A DNA stretch of 36,793 nt from Candidatus Kapaibacterium sp. (GTDB lineage: Bacteria; Bacteroidota; Ignavibacteria; Kapaibacteriales; Kapaibacteriaceae): assembly GCA_018882895.1 (NCBI GenBank), contig VERF01000020.1:1-36793 (forward strand), written 5' to 3'. Below the pieces are notes generated by a model. It saw nothing but the letters and a program-made list of their open reading frames with translations. It searched no databases and had not been told where the DNA came from. Every line of letters starts with the position of its first letter. Position 1 is the stretch's first letter. The translations under genes were made by a program, and so were the position numbers. Below, piece by piece: positions 14,669 to 23,647 of the stretch.

Positions 14669-16158
14669 GCCGCGCAGCACACCACAGCATCCACGTCGCC
14701 CGGTCGATGGTAAGCCACAAGGTCAAGATCCTCTGCACGATGGGCCCGGCCATCGCCTCCACCGAGCGCATCATTGCCCTGGTCAAGGCAGGCGCCACGG
14801 CCTTTCGCCTGAACATGTCCCACGGTGATCAGTCTACCCATGCCGCCAACATCGACATGATCCGGAAGGCGGAAGAGAAGCTCGACGTGCATCTGCCGAT
14901 CATTGTTGACCTGCAGGGACCCAAGATCCGGGTGGCCGACTTCAAGCATACCGATGCCATCCCCCTCGTTGCCGGCACAGATGTTAGGATCGTAGATGCA
15001 ACCGTGGCAAAGACAGCATCGTTTTCACCAAAGGAAACGGTAATCCCGGTAACCTATCCGACGATCGCCCGCGACGTCAAAAAGGGACACGTCCTACTTT
15101 TCGATGATGGACTCATCAAGGTTCAGGTACGCGATGCTGACGGCACCTCGGTGCGCGCGATCGTTATCAACGGGGGGCTTCTCAAGCCGCGCAAGGGGCT
15201 GAACCTTCCCGACACGCAAGTGTCGCAACCGTCAATGACGGCCAAAGATCGTTCAGATGCGAAATTCGCCGTGCAGCACGGAGCGGACTACATCGCTCTG
15301 TCGTTCGTGCGGAAGGCAGCTGACGTCGATGCTCTGCGAAAGCAGATCACGAAATGCGGGGGTGCGCAATGGGTGATCGCCAAGATCGAAAAGCCCGAAG
15401 CCCTCGAGAATATCGACGGAATCGTCAACGCATCCGATGCAATCATGGTGGCACGGGGCGACCTCGGTGTGGAGATCGCCGCGGCGGCCGTGCCGATCGT
15501 CCAAAAGCGTCTCATCCACCTGTGTAATGCCAAAGCCAAACCGGTAATCACGGCAACGCAGATGCTTGAGTCGATGATCCACAACGCACGCCCCACTCGT
15601 GCCGAGGCAAGCGATGTGGCCAACGCCGTTCTCGATGGCACCGACGTAGTGATGCTTAGCGCCGAGACAAGCGTTGGCGCCTATCCCGTGGAAGCCGTGC
15701 ATACCATGCGCACGATCTGCGAACAGGCCGAGGAAGTTCTTCTCAATGACGGACGCCTCAATGAGCACTACGAGCCCCCTAAGGGCGGCCAACGCTCAAA
15801 CACCGAATCGATCGCCGTGGCCGTGGCCCAGATCGCAGAAGAAAAGCGTCTGTCTGCCATCATCAGTCTCAGCTACTCAGGAGAGACAACGCGCCTGATC
15901 TCAAATCAGCGGCCGCGCGCGCCGATCATTTCGGTGACGACCGACCACGCAGTGGCGCGCCGAATCGGTTTGTTATGGGGCGTTACCGGCATGCTGATCG
16001 AGTCGTTGAATTCCACCGATGAAACGATCGATCACATAAAAACGACGATGCTCCGTGAGAAGATCCTTCCCGCCGGAGCAACCGTCGTCTTTACCATTGG
16101 ACGCCCCCTTGTCGGACGCGCCCGAACCAACATGCTGTCAATCGAGTCGGTCGAGTGA
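14665..16158 (+). CDS. pyk: Pyruvate kinase
   Basis: The 497-residue enzyme converts phosphoenolpyruvate and ADP to pyruvate and ATP. It shows the KVKILCTMGPA N-terminus, FRLNMSHG, the B domain (about 90-180), the active-site IAKIEKPEA with catalytic Lys, ARGDLGVE, TATQMLESMI, and VMLSAETSVGAYP. The C-terminal allosteric domain is present. The start at 14665 overlaps the upstream stop by 4 bp; a second ATG at 14707 (MVSHKVK) would remove a 14-residue extension. It is convergent with the M16 protease, 10 bp apart. Confidence 0.95.
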   Translation: MSRAAHHSIHVARSMVSHKVKILCTMGPAIASTERIIALVKAGATAFRLNMSHGDQSTHAANIDMIRKAEEKLDVHLPIIVDLQGPKIRVADFKHTDAIPLVAGTDVRIVDATVAKTASFSPKETVIPVTYPTIARDVKKGHVLLFDDGLIKVQVRDADGTSVRAIVINGGLLKPRKGLNLPDTQVSQPSMTAKDRSDAKFAVQHGADYIALSFVRKAADVDALRKQITKCGGAQWVIAKIEKPEALENIDGIVNASDAIMVARGDLGVEIAAAAVPIVQKRLIHLCNAKAKPVITATQMLESMIHNARPTRAEASDVANAVLDGTDVVMLSAETSVGAYPVEAVHTMRTICEQAEEVLLNDGRLNEHYEPPKGGQRSNTESIAVAVAQIAEEKRLSAIISLSYSGETTRLISNQRPRAPIISVTTDHAVARRIGLLWGVTGMLIESLNSTDETIDHIKTTMLREKILPAGATVVFTIGRPLVGRARTNMLSIESVE

Positions 16159-16168
16159 TCCGACCCCT

Positions 16169-19027
16169 CTACTTCTGACCAGGCGTCTGAGACGCGGCCG
16201 GTGAACGCGGCTCCTTCAGTGCCGCCGGATCGGGCTTGAGAACGAACTCACCAAAGTTCGCACCCGTCAGATACTTCTTTGCCGATGCCATGATCCGCTG
16301 AGGCGTAAGGTTGCGCACAAACTCGTCGCGAAGCTTGTAGTTCGAGTATGGCTCCCCGTCGGCGTCAAACTGCGACATAACACTGAGCCAGAAGCGGTTT
16401 GTCTTGAGAGCTGTCTCACGTTCCTTGATCTGAATCTCGCGGACCTTTGCCACGAGAGAGTCGGGAACCATCTTCGATTGCAGCGACTCCATCTCGCGCT
16501 TCACGGTCGATACCAACTCATCTACGCGATCAGGATTGCAACTGAATATGACGGCAATGGCGAACTCCTCTTCGGGAATCTTGTCCATGTTCGGCTGAAC
16601 GCTTACGAAGTACACGCCCCCCTTCTCCTCTCGCATCTGCTCACGTAGCTGGATCTCCATGACCTCGCACAGAGCGATCACATCATAGCGATTCTGCGGA
16701 TCATACTTGATCGGTCCGTTTGTGGTGAGCACCACAAAGCTCTTTGCTTCCTGACCCTTGTAGACGGTCTTTCGGTATTGACCCTTGCGCGGGCGAATGC
16801 CAACATCCTTCCACATCTCCTTGACCGGACTTGACGGAAGAGAACCGATGTAGGTTTCGCAGTACTTCTTGAGTGTGTCCTCATCAAAGTTTCCAACGAA
16901 ATAGAAGGAAAAGTCGGATCCATACTTGAACCGCTCACGGTACAAGTTGTAGGCCTTCTCAAGGTCGACCTTGTCAACATCCGACTCAGACATCGAGCGC
17001 ATCCGCGGGTGATTGTTCGTTGCCACAGCCATGACGGTGTCGAAGAACGTTCCTTCCGGACTCTTCTCCTTGTTGGCCAGGTCGGACTTCATCTTTGCCT
17101 TCCATGACTGGAATGCTTCGACGTCCTTACGGGGGCTGACAAATCCAAGATGAAGAAGCTCAAAGAATGTCTTGAGGTCCTTAGGAGAGGAGCTGCCTGA
17201 GAGAAGCTCGCGCTCCATGCCGATTCCCGGGCTGATGCCCACGTTCTTACCGGAGAGAACCTTCATGAGGTCATTCATCGGAAGCGAGGCGAGCCCGGAC
17301 TGATCGATCACCGTTGCAGCGACTGAGTTTGTGAAATGATCCTCTTCGCTGGCCAGTGACTGGCCTCCCCAGCTTTGCGCCGAGAACAGGATCTCGTCGT
17401 TCTTGTAATCCGTCTTCTTGTACACAACGCGAGCCCCATTCGAAAGGATCAGCTCCTTGCCCTGTACATCCGGCAGCTCGGTGGTCTTGACGATCTTACC
17501 TGCAACAGGATCCTTCTCGACAAGGGGCTTGGTGGGCACGTTATCGACGTACGCCGCAATGTTCTTTGATTCGATCGCCGACAGAAGACTCCGTACCTGA
17601 GCCTCGGTGGGCTTGACATATCCGTTACCCTCAGGCACCGAGATGGTGATCACGCGGTTCTGCGGCGTCACCATCGAGGCAGCAATTGCATTGACTTCCG
17701 CAAGCTCGATCGAAGGGACGTAGCGCTGATAGATCTCCCATTCATGCTCGATCCCCGGAACACTCTCAGCCGTAAGGATGTGGCGCGTTAGCTCATCGGC
17801 AAATTGACGTGATTCGGACTTGTCCCGCTCGTTGTAATAGGTCTCCATGCGCGACAACGTCGAGGCGCGCGCACGCTCGAGTTCGCTTGCCGTGAAGCCG
17901 TGACGCTTTGCACGCTCAAGCTCCGTGAAGAGTGCGTTCATGGACTTCAGAACATTCTTATCGGCGGCAGTAGCCATTGAGTAAAGCGAACGATTCTGGC
18001 GCGTCAGCAGGAAGTCTCCAACAAAGGCCGAAGAGAATGCCGGTGGATTCTTCCGCGTGAGCTCGCTCAGGCGAACATTCACCATCTCATACGCCATCTG
18101 ACGGGCAATGGTCTTGCGGTAATCGGCATAGGTCACCGTCGTGTCCGCCGGACGCTTGACCATCAGCGTAACCGACGCGGCGGTAAGCTCGGGGTCGGAC
18201 GCCACCGAGATAAGCGTCTCATCATGCGTGGGCAACACAAGCGTCGGCCGCTGCTGGTACTTCTCTCCGGTGGAAGGGGGCGAGGTGAAATTATCACGCA
18301 GCAGTTGCTCCATCTTGGCGGGATCAACATCACCAACGGCAACGATGGACATGTTGAGCGGGTTGTACCAGGTGCGGTAGAAACGACGCAGATTATCGGC
18401 CGGTGCACGAAGCAACACGTTTGTGTCTCCGATCACATCACGCTTGGCATACTTCGATCCGTAATACATCGCATTGCGATGTTGCTCCATGACACGCTCA
18501 TCGGCACCACGGCGAAGACGCCATTCTTCGGTGACAACGCCGCGCTCGTCATTGATGTCCTTGTCCTCATACTTCACATATCCGGCCCAGTCGCGCAGAA
18601 CGTGAACGGCCTTGGTCAGATTCTCTGACTTGTCAAGGGGCACCGTCAGAAGGTAAACAGTCTCATCCTGATTGGTGTAGGCATTCAGGTCGGCACCAAA
18701 ACGCACACCCATGGACTCGAGAAAGTTGACCAGTTCAAGCTTTGGAAATGAGTTCGTTCCGTTGAATGCCATGTGCTCGCAGAAGTGAGCAAGGCCATTC
18801 TGATCATCATCCTCGAGTACCGCTCCGGCGTTGACCACCAGCACAAGCTCCACTCGATTTGCGGGGCGAGCATTCTTGAGAATGTAGTATGGGATGCCAC
18901 TCTCAAGACGTCCCTTGCGAACATTCGGATTGAAACGAACCGTTTCGCCATCCTTGAACGTACCCTGGGCTGTTGCACAGGTGACGGAAAGCACAACGAG
19001 AAGTAGACTAACAATGAACCTTGTCAC
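16169..19027 (-). CDS. Exported M16 (pitrilysin-type) zinc peptidase
   Basis: The 952-residue protein has a signal peptide (about 1-20). The inverted zinc motif HFCEH at 81-85 and the downstream Glu in NDERGVVTEEW (about 161) make the N-terminal half catalytic. The second half repeats the M16 fold without a zinc motif, as in one-chain M16B/pitrilysin enzymes, and includes the Arg/Tyr pair region near KGGVYFVSVQP. Likely a periplasmic peptidase acting on unfolded peptides. The start is GTG at 19027, with AAAGG six bases upstream. The C-terminus is Pro/Ser-rich (PRSPAASQTPG). Confidence 0.93.
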   Translation of the reverse strand: MTRFIVSLLLVVLSVTCATAQGTFKDGETVRFNPNVRKGRLESGIPYYILKNARPANRVELVLVVNAGAVLEDDDQNGLAHFCEHMAFNGTNSFPKLELVNFLESMGVRFGADLNAYTNQDETVYLLTVPLDKSENLTKAVHVLRDWAGYVKYEDKDINDERGVVTEEWRLRRGADERVMEQHRNAMYYGSKYAKRDVIGDTNVLLRAPADNLRRFYRTWYNPLNMSIVAVGDVDPAKMEQLLRDNFTSPPSTGEKYQQRPTLVLPTHDETLISVASDPELTAASVTLMVKRPADTTVTYADYRKTIARQMAYEMVNVRLSELTRKNPPAFSSAFVGDFLLTRQNRSLYSMATAADKNVLKSMNALFTELERAKRHGFTASELERARASTLSRMETYYNERDKSESRQFADELTRHILTAESVPGIEHEWEIYQRYVPSIELAEVNAIAASMVTPQNRVITISVPEGNGYVKPTEAQVRSLLSAIESKNIAAYVDNVPTKPLVEKDPVAGKIVKTTELPDVQGKELILSNGARVVYKKTDYKNDEILFSAQSWGGQSLASEEDHFTNSVAATVIDQSGLASLPMNDLMKVLSGKNVGISPGIGMERELLSGSSSPKDLKTFFELLHLGFVSPRKDVEAFQSWKAKMKSDLANKEKSPEGTFFDTVMAVATNNHPRMRSMSESDVDKVDLEKAYNLYRERFKYGSDFSFYFVGNFDEDTLKKYCETYIGSLPSSPVKEMWKDVGIRPRKGQYRKTVYKGQEAKSFVVLTTNGPIKYDPQNRYDVIALCEVMEIQLREQMREEKGGVYFVSVQPNMDKIPEEEFAIAVIFSCNPDRVDELVSTVKREMESLQSKMVPDSLVAKVREIQIKERETALKTNRFWLSVMSQFDADGEPYSNYKLRDEFVRNLTPQRIMASAKKYLTGANFGEFVLKPDPAALKEPRSPAASQTPGQK

Positions 19028-19149
19028 AGAAGACCTTTCGAAATGACCTTGAAATCGAGCTTTGGGGGCGCGACGAAACTACGACCGGGGTGACGCACTA
19101 GAAAGCCGTTCCGTGTGAACGAAGTCGGCCATTAGGGTGTTCTCGCCGT

Positions 19150-19157
19150 AGGTTTGC
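19150..19157 (+). promoter_or_regulatory. Promoter core of the acyl-CoA dehydrogenase gene
   Basis: TAGGTTTG, followed by CA, matches TAnnTTTG and is the same 10-mer as upstream of the YmdB-like gene. Predicted transcription start is about 27 bp before the ATG at 19191. No TTTG element at the usual distance. Confidence 0.4.
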
Positions 19158-19190
19158 AGCTGTTTCACATCACCATTCCCCGCATAGACC

Positions 19191-20357
19191 ATGTCAACCG
19201 ATACTACCGGCCCGTCATTTGACCTCAGTGAGGAGCATCAGGCCCTCCGAATGCACATCCGCTCATTCGTTGAGGAGGAGATCAAACCCGTCGCGCTGCA
19301 GTATGACGAGTCCCAAGAGTTTCCCCATGAGATCTTCCGCAAGCTCGGAGATCTGGGCTACCTCGGCATCGTCATCCCCACGGAGTACGGTGGATCAGGG
19401 ATGGGATACATGGAGTACGCCATCGTTGTCGAAGAAGTTGCTCGTGGATGCCCCGCTATCGCCCTCGGTGTGGCCGCTCACAATGGCCTCTGCACAAGCC
19501 ACATCTTCCGCTTCGGCTCCGAGGAGCTTCGTCAGAAGTACATCCCACGTCTTGCCAAGGGCGAGACCATGGGAGCATGGGGCTTAACGGAACCGTCAGC
19601 CGGGTCCGATGCCGGCGGAACCAAGACGGTGGCCATTCGTGATGGCGACGACTACATTATCAATGGCGCAAAGAACTTCATCACGCACGGTAACGTGGGC
19701 GACATCTGCGTCGTCATGGCCGTTACCGACAAGGATGCCGGCAAGCGTGGCATCTCGGCCTTTGCCGTCGATAAGTCGATGGCGGGCTTTTACGGATCCA
19801 AGAAGGAAAACAAGCTCGGCATGCGGTGCTCGGACACCGCTGGTCTGACCTTTGACAACGTGCGCGTTCCGGCATCGAACCTCATTGGTAAGGAAGGCGA
19901 AGGCTTTGTCCAAGCGCTGCAGATTCTCGACGGAGGCCGCATCTCTATTGCCGCCCTCAGCGTTGGACTTGCCCAAGGGGCTTTTGAAGCTGCACTTGCC
20001 TACGCCAATGACCGACAGCAGTTCGGCAAGAAGTTGGCCGACATGCAGGCCATCCAGTTCAAGCTCGCCAACATGTCGATGGAAGTCGAAGCGTCTCGAC
20101 TGCTTACCTACAAGGCAGCATGGATGCGCGACCAGGGGATGAACTTCAGCGTTGCCGCATCGCAAGCAAAGCTGATGGCCTCGGAAGTCTCGGTCCGCAC
20201 CGCCGAAGAAGCCATCCAGATCCACGGTGGCTATGGCTACGTTAAGGAGTACCCGGTAGAAAAGTACTGGCGCGACTCAAAGCTGCTGACCATCGGCGAA
20301 GGCACGAGCGAGATCCAGAAGATGGTGATCACACGGAATCTGCTCGCGGAGCTGTGA
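19191..20357 (+). CDS. Acyl-CoA dehydrogenase (short-chain/butyryl type)
   Basis: The 388-residue FAD enzyme oxidises acyl-CoA to trans-2-enoyl-CoA. It shows the family signatures [14 protein letters not shown] (FAD/substrate binding), [11 protein letters not shown], and [22 protein letters not shown] near the C-terminus. GEGTSEIQK follows, where the Glu is at the position of the catalytic base of short-chain enzymes. Length is typical. With hbd (4767) it covers two steps of beta-oxidation or butyrate metabolism, though enoyl-CoA hydratase and thiolase are not in the window. No Shine-Dalgarno is obvious. Confidence 0.94.
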   Translation: MSTDTTGPSFDLSEEHQALRMHIRSFVEEEIKPVALQYDESQEFPHEIFRKLGDLGYLGIVIPTEYGGSGMGYMEYAIVVEEVARGCPAIALGVAAHNGLCTSHIFRFGSEELRQKYIPRLAKGETMGAWGLTEPSAGSDAGGTKTVAIRDGDDYIINGAKNFITHGNVGDICVVMAVTDKDAGKRGISAFAVDKSMAGFYGSKKENKLGMRCSDTAGLTFDNVRVPASNLIGKEGEGFVQALQILDGGRISIAALSVGLAQGAFEAALAYANDRQQFGKKLADMQAIQFKLANMSMEVEASRLLTYKAAWMRDQGMNFSVAASQAKLMASEVSVRTAEEAIQIHGGYGYVKEYPVEKYWRDSKLLTIGEGTSEIQKMVITRNLLAEL

Positions 20358-20362
20358 CGGCT

Positions 20363-20418
20363 GATTACGGATTACGGATTACGGATTACGGATGACGGAT
20401 TACGGATGACGGATGACT
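20363..20418. repeat. Heptamer tandem repeat, about eight copies of GATTACG
   Basis: Eight 7-bp units follow one another: GATTACG in units 1-4 and 6, GATGACG in units 5 and 7, and GATGACT as the last. It begins six bases after the acyl-CoA dehydrogenase stop. It resembles the heptameric short tandem repeats known between genes in other bacteria. A similar heptamer run occurs at 36303. Confidence 0.9.
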
Positions 20419-20423
20419 GTCAA

Positions 20424-20439
20424 TCCCGCGAAAGCGGGA
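20424..20439. repeat. Small perfect hairpin between convergent genes
   Basis: TCCCGC-GAAA-GCGGGA forms a 6-bp stem with a GNRA tetraloop on the plus strand. It lies right after the heptamer run and immediately past the stop of the minus-strand phosphatase gene. It has no T run, so intrinsic termination is doubtful; it resembles small REP-like palindromes. Confidence 0.6.
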
Positions 20440-20440
20440 A

Positions 20441-22054
20441 TCATCGCCGTCTTCGTGTGGGCGTGTTCAGCGGCAGGGGGCGTCCATCAACCTCTCCGAG
20501 GTCCAATCCGAGCATGCGCGCCAGGGTTGGCGCGAGATCGACCGGTGCGCATTCATCGTCGTACGTAGCTGCCGACGTTCCGCCACCGAAGATCATCATC
20601 GGTACCCACCTGTCGTAGTCATACGGCGTGCCATGGGTGGCCGCATTCCCACCGATGATCCAGTACTGCTTGGGGTACATCACCACGTCGCCCGTTCTGC
20701 CGGCGAACGTGCTGTGCCTGATGTAGGACCATGTTTTGTCGTCGATTGCCGATGGCCTTACGCCACTATGTATTGCCTCTGCGTTGAGGGCAATGCCGAT
20801 GCCGGGGTGCGATGCGACGGCTCGCACGGTCGCGTCGACCACACGATGCGGCTCGGCCGATCCGAGTCGATCCCAGTTGAGATAGATGGAGGGTTCGAAG
20901 ATTTCCCTCACATAGGAAGTGCCCGGGGCAAGTTGACCGAAGATCTTGGACAGAGCCGAGTCAATGCGTGTCTGGATCTCGACTTCGCGTATCCGACCTG
21001 CATCGATCGTTGCCCGCTGCTGCTCGGCCTGACGTTGGATTATCTCCGGAATCGGGGCCACGCCGTGGTCCGACGTCACAGCCAGAACGTAGTTCGCGCG
21101 GCCAACCGTCCGGTCAAGATGATCAACGAGGTTCGCCACATGCCTGTCGGCACGGGCATACATATCCTGAACCTCCCGGCTGTCAGGTCCAAAGACATGA
21201 CCGGCATAGTCAGTGGTCGACACGCCAACGCACAGGATGTCTGGTGCTGCATCTCGCCCAAGTCGTTCACGGTCGATCACCTGCTTGGTTGCATCGAACA
21301 GCATCTCCATTGAGAAGGGGCTGATCAGAACGCTGGCCATGAACTTAGGATGAGACGGATCGAGAATACGGTGCGGGAAGGCATTTGTGCCACCCGGAAA
21401 CGCCCCCTCGCCATCGACAGAGTCGGGTCGGTCCGAGGCAACAATCGGCGTCCACGTTGCCCCCACATAACGGTCGGCATTGACCGTTGTGTTGAGACCT
21501 CTCAGCCAAGGGGGCTGGGGGTACGCTGCGCTGGATGTCCACCGACGACCCGCCGCATCGTACCACACGCATGCCGTGGCAGACCGGCCCGCCATCAGAA
21601 TGGCCGCACGATCCTTGATAGCAATGCCAATGACCTTTGATGCGGAACTACGCTTTCGTAGCAGATCGCCAAGCGTCGGTACACGCAGATTGGCGGCGCT
21701 GAAGATTCCGTTCGTGTCCTGGGCGCAGTATCCACATCGCCCCTTCATCACGTCGCAAAAGTCGTTGCCGACGATGCCCGTACGAGCCGGATAGCAGCCC
21801 GTAAGGAGTGTGGCATGACCCGGACCCGTGATGTTGTTTGCGTGTTCGTAGCGGCACGACGTGAACGTAGCACCCTCTTTCATGAGACGTCGGAAGCCCC
21901 CTTGCGTGGGAAACACGGCCTCAAACTGCCGTGGATAGTCCCCACGGAACTGGTCAAACGATACCACCACCACAAGTCGTGGGCGAACCGACTGGGCCGC
22001 TGCAGACGTGGAAAGGACAATCAGGGCCGCCAGCGCAAAGAGCGCCGACGGCAG
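20441..22054 (-). CDS. PafA-like exported alkaline phosphatase, start codon unresolved
   Basis: This is an alkaline-phosphatase-superfamily enzyme of the PafA/nucleotide-pyrophosphatase group. Counting from the CTG at 22054 (537 residues), there is a signal-like stretch (4-20, ending SAAAQ) and the first metal ligand in SFDQFRG (Asp34). The Thr nucleophile lies in NITGPGHATLL (Thr76), followed by TTDYAGHVFGPDS, VTSDHG and ATHGTPYDYD as the remaining metal ligands. These match phosphate-irrepressible phosphatases of Bacteroidota. No ATG, GTG or TTG lies in frame close before the signal peptide; the nearest is a GTG at 22177, deep inside the TM2 gene. Either CTG is used, or there is a sequence error or frameshift. 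The upstream stop ends 8 bp away. Confidence 0.82.
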   Translation of the reverse strand: MPSALFALAALIVLSTSAAAQSVRPRLVVVVSFDQFRGDYPRQFEAVFPTQGGFRRLMKEGATFTSCRYEHANNITGPGHATLLTGCYPARTGIVGNDFCDVMKGRCGYCAQDTNGIFSAANLRVPTLGDLLRKRSSASKVIGIAIKDRAAILMAGRSATACVWYDAAGRRWTSSAAYPQPPWLRGLNTTVNADRYVGATWTPIVASDRPDSVDGEGAFPGGTNAFPHRILDPSHPKFMASVLISPFSMEMLFDATKQVIDRERLGRDAAPDILCVGVSTTDYAGHVFGPDSREVQDMYARADRHVANLVDHLDRTVGRANYVLAVTSDHGVAPIPEIIQRQAEQQRATIDAGRIREVEIQTRIDSALSKIFGQLAPGTSYVREIFEPSIYLNWDRLGSAEPHRVVDATVRAVASHPGIGIALNAEAIHSGVRPSAIDDKTWSYIRHSTFAGRTGDVVMYPKQYWIIGGNAATHGTPYDYDRWVPMMIFGGGTSAATYDDECAPVDLAPTLARMLGLDLGEVDGRPLPLNTPTRRRR

Positions 22055-22062
22055 GCGGCAGC

Positions 22063-22422
22063 TTAGAGCTGCCCCATTGCCCGCATCATGGTTGCGACCT
22101 CGTAGGCCTGACGTTGGTTGTATTCCGAAGTCAGCTTGCGGTGATTTATGAGGTCGACGATCGTTCCGATGTAACACAGACCAAAAGTAAACAGGTGCAA
22201 CAAGCCCATACCGATGTTGCCAAGGATGAATCTCTGAACACCGGCGAGTCCCAGCAGACCCAGGAGGGTCAGAAGCAGGATCATCACCGGCTCCTTGCGG
22301 CGCGTGCGGTAGATGGATGCAAACATACCGGCCTGCTGATCGGTCATGTCTTGCATTAACGTGTGAAGATACAGTAACTCGTCGCTCTCGGCATCGGGAA
22401 TGAGCTGAAGAACATTTGCCAT
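22063..22422 (-). CDS. TM2-domain membrane protein
   Basis: The 119-residue protein starts at the ATG at 22422 (MANVLQL). An acidic helical N-terminus (1-45) is followed by a TM2 domain (about 48-100): two membrane helices joined by GVQRFILGNIGMGLLHLFT, then CYIGTIVDLI. A short cytoplasmic tail with MRAMGQL closes the protein. TM2 proteins are common in Bacteroidota, with no fixed function. The ribosome site AAAGGGG is partly paired with the CCCCC just before the ATG, forming GGGGTTACCCC. It sits 14 bp after the DUF2752 gene and 8 bp before the phosphatase. Confidence 0.85.
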   Translation of the reverse strand: MANVLQLIPDAESDELLYLHTLMQDMTDQQAGMFASIYRTRRKEPVMILLLTLLGLLGLAGVQRFILGNIGMGLLHLFTFGLCYIGTIVDLINHRKLTSEYNQRQAYEVATMMRAMGQL

Positions 22423-22436
22423 GGGGGTAACCCCTT

Positions 22437-22742
22437 TCAGGTGGAATGAATGGATCGTGATTGATGAACAAGAAGGCTCGCAATGCGGCCTCCAAGGATA
22501 AGAACCGCAGGCACTCCCAATGGATGGGCAGCCCACGAGGATGCCAGATCGCCACGCAGAAGGTAGGCAACTGATGTGCCCAAACCGCATCCCGGACAGA
22601 AGTCGAATCCCATCAGCGTGGGAATGCACACCGTGAACCGACCCTCCAGGTATGGACCCGCCACGGCGAGAATGGCCAGACCCGCGGTCCAGATCATCGC
22701 CTCAAGCGGAATGGTTCGGAAAAAGGTGACAAGCGATCTCAT
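22437..22742 (-). CDS. DUF2752 membrane protein
   Basis: The 101-residue protein has two or three membrane helices and the DUF2752 hallmark FDFCPGCGLGTSVAYLLRGD, with a CPxC pair between helices, then SSWAAHPLGVPAVLIL. The family is widespread in Bacteroidota and often sits beside TM2 proteins; its function is unknown. It is the first gene of a three-gene run with the TM2 protein and the PafA-like phosphatase. Confidence 0.85.
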   Translation of the reverse strand: MRSLVTFFRTIPLEAMIWTAGLAILAVAGPYLEGRFTVCIPTLMGFDFCPGCGLGTSVAYLLRGDLASSWAAHPLGVPAVLILGGRIASLLVHQSRSIHST

Positions 22743-22872
22743 CGGTCTTTTGACAACGGGAATCCGCGAATGTTTCAGTCTTTGGGTCGATGTTCATGTG
22801 GAAATCCGCCTAACCCCCTACCCTGCAACTCTGTACCCGCGTCGGCGGCCCCAAAAATCGCTCTCGGGTCCA

Positions 22873-22905
22873 CTTGGTTTTCTCCTTGCACTGCCCGTAT
22901 ATTTG
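22873..22905 (+). promoter_or_regulatory. Bacteroidota-type promoter of rplU-rpmA
   Basis: CTTGG at 22873-22877 is followed about 20 bp later by a perfect TATATTTG (22898-22905). The predicted start, near 22912, gives a leader of about 50 bases before rplU. This is one of the two promoter matches in the window with both elements and good spacing. The rest of the 22743-22960 gap shows no ORF or RNA gene. Confidence 0.55.
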
Positions 22906-22960
22906 AGGCCGCATTTTCGGGAACAATCCCTTCCGACACGAATTACGAGCGCAAGGCATC

Positions 22961-23269
22961 ATGTACGCAGTCGTAGAAATCTCCGGTCAGCAGTACGCCG
23001 TTTCTCCAAAGCAGACGGTCATCGTCCCTTTGATGAGCAACAACGTTGGCGACACTGTCGAATTCACGAACATCCTTCTGGCAAGCGATAACGGAAAGGT
23101 CTCCGTTGGAGCACCGTACGTCAAGGGCTCGGTCAAGGCAACGGTTGTCGGACACGGCAAGGGCGACAAGGTCCTGGTGTTCCACAAGAAGCGCCGCAAG
23201 GGATACCAGAAGCTGAACGGACACCGTCAGCGCTACACGAGCATCACGATCAACGACATCAATATCTAA
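22961..23269 (+). CDS. rplU: 50S ribosomal protein L21
   Basis: The 102-residue protein starts [15 protein letters not shown] and carries [24 protein letters not shown], the conserved rRNA-binding region of L21. Length matches the family. AAGG lies 4 bases before the ATG. It is followed after 12 bp by rpmA, the usual rplU-rpmA pair, under one promoter and one terminator. Confidence 0.96.
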   Translation: MYAVVEISGQQYAVSPKQTVIVPLMSNNVGDTVEFTNILLASDNGKVSVGAPYVKGSVKATVVGHGKGDKVLVFHKKRRKGYQKLNGHRQRYTSITINDINI

Positions 23270-23281
23270 GCGAGCACGACA

Positions 23282-23542
23282 ATGGCACACAAAAAAGGTG
23301 GCGGATCTACCAAGAACGGTCGGGACTCAAATGCCCAGCGTCTTGGCGTGAAGAAGTTCGGCGGCGAGCACGTCCTTGCCGGCAACATCATCATCCGTCA
23401 GAACGGCACAAACGTCCACCCGGGCAACAATGTTGGCCTCGGCAAGGATTACACGATCTTTTCGCTCGTCGACGGCGTCGTCAAGTTCGAGCGGAAGGAC
23501 AAGACACGCCTCAAGGTCTCTGTCTACCCAGCAGCCAACTGA
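23282..23542 (+). CDS. rpmA: 50S ribosomal protein L27
   Basis: The 86-residue protein starts [16 protein letters not shown], the L27 N-terminus that reaches the peptidyl-transferase centre, and continues with [12 protein letters not shown] and [17 protein letters not shown]. No cleavable N-terminal extension of the Firmicutes kind is present. A terminator follows 31 bp after the stop. Confidence 0.97.
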   Translation: MAHKKGGGSTKNGRDSNAQRLGVKKFGGEHVLAGNIIIRQNGTNVHPGNNVGLGKDYTIFSLVDGVVKFERKDKTRLKVSVYPAAN

Positions 23543-23573
23543 GATCTCGTGTCTAACTTGTCTTGACAGTATC

Positions 23574-23599
23574 AAACGCCTCCATGTGGGGCGTTTTTT
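23574..23599 (+). terminator. Rho-independent terminator after rpmA
   Basis: AAACGCC pairs with GGCGTTT around a loop of about 9 bases and leads into a TTTTTT run at 23594-23599. It separates rplU-rpmA from mdh. Confidence 0.85.
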
Positions 23600-23647
23600 A
23601 TATGAACCCCTCTTCATCACAGCATTAACACCAGGATCGACACAGCC

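Noticed and set aside
22055-22570. N-terminal extension of the phosphatase frame to an ATG at 22570
   Set aside because: It runs through the TM2 gene in another frame, and would bury the signal peptide 170 residues into the protein.
22423-22629. N-terminal extension of the TM2 frame to 22629
   Set aside because: It overlaps the DUF2752 gene in another frame; the ATG at 22422 has a ribosome site and gives a normal TM2 protein.
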